From: Methanobrevibacter sp.
Lineage (GTDB): Archaea; Methanobacteriota; Methanobacteria; Methanobacteriales; Methanobacteriaceae
Assembly (NCBI GenBank): GCA_030539985.1
Contig: JAUNXD010000089.1
Span: 1-6,610 of the forward strand
DNA: 6,610 nt
Direction: 5' to 3'
Shown here: positions 5,103 to 6,610 of the stretch, piece by piece
Numbering within the stretch: position 1 is the first letter of the stretch
How the letters are laid out: each line of letters starts with the position of its first letter
Notes under the pieces: model-generated
Told to the model about the DNA's origin: nothing
Databases searched by the model: none
What the model saw: the letters and a program-made list of their open reading frames with translations, nothing else
Program-made: the position numbers and the translations under genes

Positions 5103-6377
5103 ATGAAAGTTTTCATTGAATCTTACGGGTGCACATTTAATCAGGCTGATGGACAGATTATGGCAGGAAATCTGCAGGAAAATGGCATTGACCTTGTAGA
5201 TAATATGGAGGATGCTGATGTGATTATCGTAAATACTTGTTATGTCAAATTGCCTACTGAGGATAAGATGACCTATAGGATTCAGAAACTTCAAAAGGAA
5301 TATCCTGATAAAAAGATTATTGTCGGCGGATGCATGGTGGAGATTGATCCTGAAAAATTGGATAAAATCGGCCCTGATGTTTCATGGATTGGTCCTCATC
5401 AGTTGAATAAGTCTGCAAGTGTAGTCAATTCAACATATTGTGGGGATGTTGTTCGTGAAACTGGATTGTCAAAGGAATCTAAAGTTTGTGTTCCTAAAGT
5501 TGGTGATGATAGTCTTATACACATTCTTCAAATTTGTGAAGGTTGTTTGGGGGCATGCACATTTTGCTGCACCCGTTTTGCCAGAGGGCCGTTAAACAGT
5601 TATCCAATAAGTGATATAGTTGCCGAAGCCCGTGAAGCTATTGAAAATGGTGCCTGTGAAATACAGCTGACCGCTCAGGATACTGCGGCATACGGCCGGG
5701 ATAGTGGTGAAAAACTATCCGTTTTAATTAAAGAAGTGGCTAATTTAGACGGAGATTTTCGTGTTCGTGTTGGAATGATGCATCCTAAAAACATTTTAAA
5801 TGAAGTTGATGAAATAATCGATGCGATGAAACATCCGAAGGTATATGATTTTATTCATTTACCTGTTCAAAGTGGAAGTGATAAGGTTCTCTCAGAAATG
5901 AGAAGGGGTCACAACATTTCACAATATAAGGATATCATATCAAAATTCAGAAGTGAAATTCCAGACATCACCCTTGCCGTTGACATTATTGTTGGGTATC
6001 CAACCGAAACTGATGAAGATTTTGATGAAACTGTAAAATTACTTAGGGAAATTAAACCAAGTTTAATCCACCTGTCAAAATACCAGCACCGAAAAGGTGC
6101 AATCTCCTCTTCACTAACTGAAATTCCACGCGAAATTATGAAGAAAAGATCAAAATTTTTATCTCAAATTAAAGAAGAAATAACTGAAGAAGAAAACCGT
6201 GAATTAGTTAATTCAATTCAAAATGTATTGGTTTTAGAAGAAGGCTCTAAAGGAGGATATATTGCAAAAACTAACTCATATATCCCAGTTATTATTGATG
6301 ATGTTGAGTTGGGAACCTTTGTTGACGTAAAAATTACTGAAGCAACTGCAACTTACCTTAAAAGCGAATTATTGTAA
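5103..6377 (+). CDS. tRNA N6-threonylcarbamoyladenosine (t6A37) methylthiotransferase, archaeal/eukaryotic MtaB (CDKAL1) type
   Basis: This encodes 424 aa. The enzyme adds a methylthio group at C2 of t6A37 in ANN-decoding tRNAs, using SAM and two [4Fe-4S] clusters. The N-terminal UPF0004 domain has its three cluster cysteines at C10 (ESYGC), C46 (NTC) and C77 (GGCM). The radical SAM motif is CLGACTFC, with C148, C152 and C155, after QICEG. AQDTAAYG lies near 191-198, HLPVQSGSD at 252-260 and DIIVGYPTETDEDF near 296-309. Residues from about 365 to the end form the TRAM RNA-binding domain. Domain order and length are typical of the e-MtaB/CDKAL1 branch rather than bacterial MiaB or RimO; the branch choice rests on overall resemblance and archaeal context. 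It is the last gene of the hacB operon, 10 nt after the zinc-finger gene, followed by T-tracts. All expected cysteines are present. Confidence 0.9.
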   Translation: MKVFIESYGCTFNQADGQIMAGNLQENGIDLVDNMEDADVIIVNTCYVKLPTEDKMTYRIQKLQKEYPDKKIIVGGCMVEIDPEKLDKIGPDVSWIGPHQLNKSASVVNSTYCGDVVRETGLSKESKVCVPKVGDDSLIHILQICEGCLGACTFCCTRFARGPLNSYPISDIVAEAREAIENGACEIQLTAQDTAAYGRDSGEKLSVLIKEVANLDGDFRVRVGMMHPKNILNEVDEIIDAMKHPKVYDFIHLPVQSGSDKVLSEMRRGHNISQYKDIISKFRSEIPDITLAVDIIVGYPTETDEDFDETVKLLREIKPSLIHLSKYQHRKGAISSSLTEIPREIMKKRSKFLSQIKEEITEEENRELVNSIQNVLVLEEGSKGGYIAKTNSYIPVIIDDVELGTFVDVKITEATATYLKSELL

Positions 6378-6383
6378 GATAAA

Positions 6384-6412
6384 TTTTTTAATTTTCTTAG
6401 TATTCTTATTTT
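6384..6412 (+). terminator. T-tract terminator region after mtaB
   Basis: TTTTTT at 6384-6389, TTTTCTT at 6392-6398 and further T-rich runs to about 6412 follow the mtaB stop by 6 nt. Runs of five or more Ts on the coding strand are the usual archaeal termination signal. No convincing hairpin is seen. Confidence 0.5.
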
Positions 6413-6539
6413 GATATTATTGTTAATTTGTATGCTTTAAATTTTGGTAATATCTATATTTTTTTCTAATTTTCAAAAGTATATTGTAACAGTTAGTGTA
6501 GTATAATATGAGGGATTAATATTCAGTTTTACCGATACC

Positions 6540-6550
6540 TTTATATACTA
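6540..6550 (+). promoter_or_regulatory. TATA box of the histone gene
   Basis: TTTATATACTA is preceded by ACCGATACC in the TFB-recognition position. The distance from TATA to ATG (about 42 bases) allows a short leader of roughly 15 nt with the SD. TACTAT occurs at 6546-6551 and again 10 bp on at 6556-6561. The upstream 6413-6539 stretch is AT-rich with another T7 run (6459-6465), and I see no gene in it. Confidence 0.7.
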
Positions 6551-6570
6551 TTGTGTACTATCATTTAATT

Positions 6571-6577
6571 GGAGGTG
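6571..6577 (+). promoter_or_regulatory. Histone gene ribosome binding site
   Basis: GGAGGTG is an extended SD match 5 nt before the ATG at 6583, the strongest translation signal in the window and consistent with a highly expressed gene. Confidence 0.8.
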
Positions 6578-6582
6578 TAATT

Positions 6583-6610
6583 ATGAGTGAATTACCAATC
6601 GCACCAGTCG
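6583..6610 (+). CDS. Archaeal HMf-type histone, first nine codons only (cut by window end)
   Basis: Only MSELPIAPV is visible. ELPIAP at the N-terminus is characteristic of HMf-family histones, small (about 67-70 aa) DNA-wrapping proteins of Euryarchaeota whose first helix follows directly. The strong SD, clear TATA box and long private upstream region fit an abundant chromatin protein transcribed alone. With so few residues the identity rests on this motif plus the promoter context, and the rest of the histone fold cannot be checked here. Confidence 0.75.

Noticed and set aside
4729..5294. Minus-strand open frames opposite the zinc-finger gene and the start of mtaB
   Set aside because: Both lie within confidently assigned plus-strand genes and show no motif or SD.
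1..6610. CRISPR arrays, tRNA or rRNA genes, insertion sequences, toxin-antitoxin or defence genes
   Set aside because: I scanned both strands for regular spaced repeats, tRNA-like segments and typical transposase or nuclease motifs and found none; the window reads as ordinary core methanogen chromosome.

Overview
The window looks like a piece of a methanogen chromosome from the Methanobacteriales, most likely Methanobrevibacter or a close relative. The reasons are the gene content (methanofuran biosynthesis, CDP-archaeol synthase, a tetraether lipid synthase, a homoaconitase-type small subunit, an archaeal/eukaryotic-type MtaB, and the first codons of an HMf-type histone), the low GC with very AT-rich intergenic DNA, archaeal TATA boxes, and Shine-Dalgarno (SD) sequences of the GGAGG/AGGTGAT type. 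The genus is inferred from general recognition; no search was run.

Layout. (1) Bases 1-1672, plus strand: the 3' part of mfnD (tyramine-glutamate ligase) and a complete mfnF, two bp apart, a methanofuran pair. (2) Bases 1669-2229, minus strand: carS (CDP-archaeol synthase), convergent with mfnF and sharing 4 bp with it at the stop codons. (3) Bases 2230-2385: an AT-rich divergent control region containing a carS TATA box, a tes TATA candidate, a 17-bp dyad and a spaced direct repeat. (4) Bases 2386-3882, plus: tes, the radical SAM tetraether lipid synthase, probably starting at TTG. (5) Bases 3883-3973: a short gap with a strong hairpin plus T-run, and a segment perfectly complementary to the tes ribosome binding site. 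(6) Bases 3974-6377, plus: a compact three-gene operon of an aconitase-family small subunit (best read as hacB, coenzyme B biosynthesis), an HVO_0476-type zinc-finger protein, and the tRNA ms2t6A37 methylthiotransferase (e-MtaB). (7) Bases 6378-6582: an AT-rich spacer with T-tracts and a clear promoter. (8) From 6583: the first nine codons of a histone gene, cut by the window edge.

How the genes fit together. MfnD and MfnF supply methanofuran, the C1 carrier of the first step of CO2-dependent methanogenesis. HacB belongs to the 2-oxosuberate branch that leads to coenzyme B, the thiol used in the last step. CarS activates the archaeol precursor for head-group attachment, and Tes later joins two such lipids through their isoprenoid tails, so the divergent carS-tes pair brackets membrane lipid assembly.

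Nothing here looks like a mobile element, CRISPR array, RNA gene or defence system. The most unusual sequence-level signals are regulatory and cluster around tes: the 14-nt complementarity between its SD/start region and its own 3' flank, the dyad just upstream of its ribosome binding site, and the hairpin between tes and hacB. These are visible in the bases, but any function is inference.
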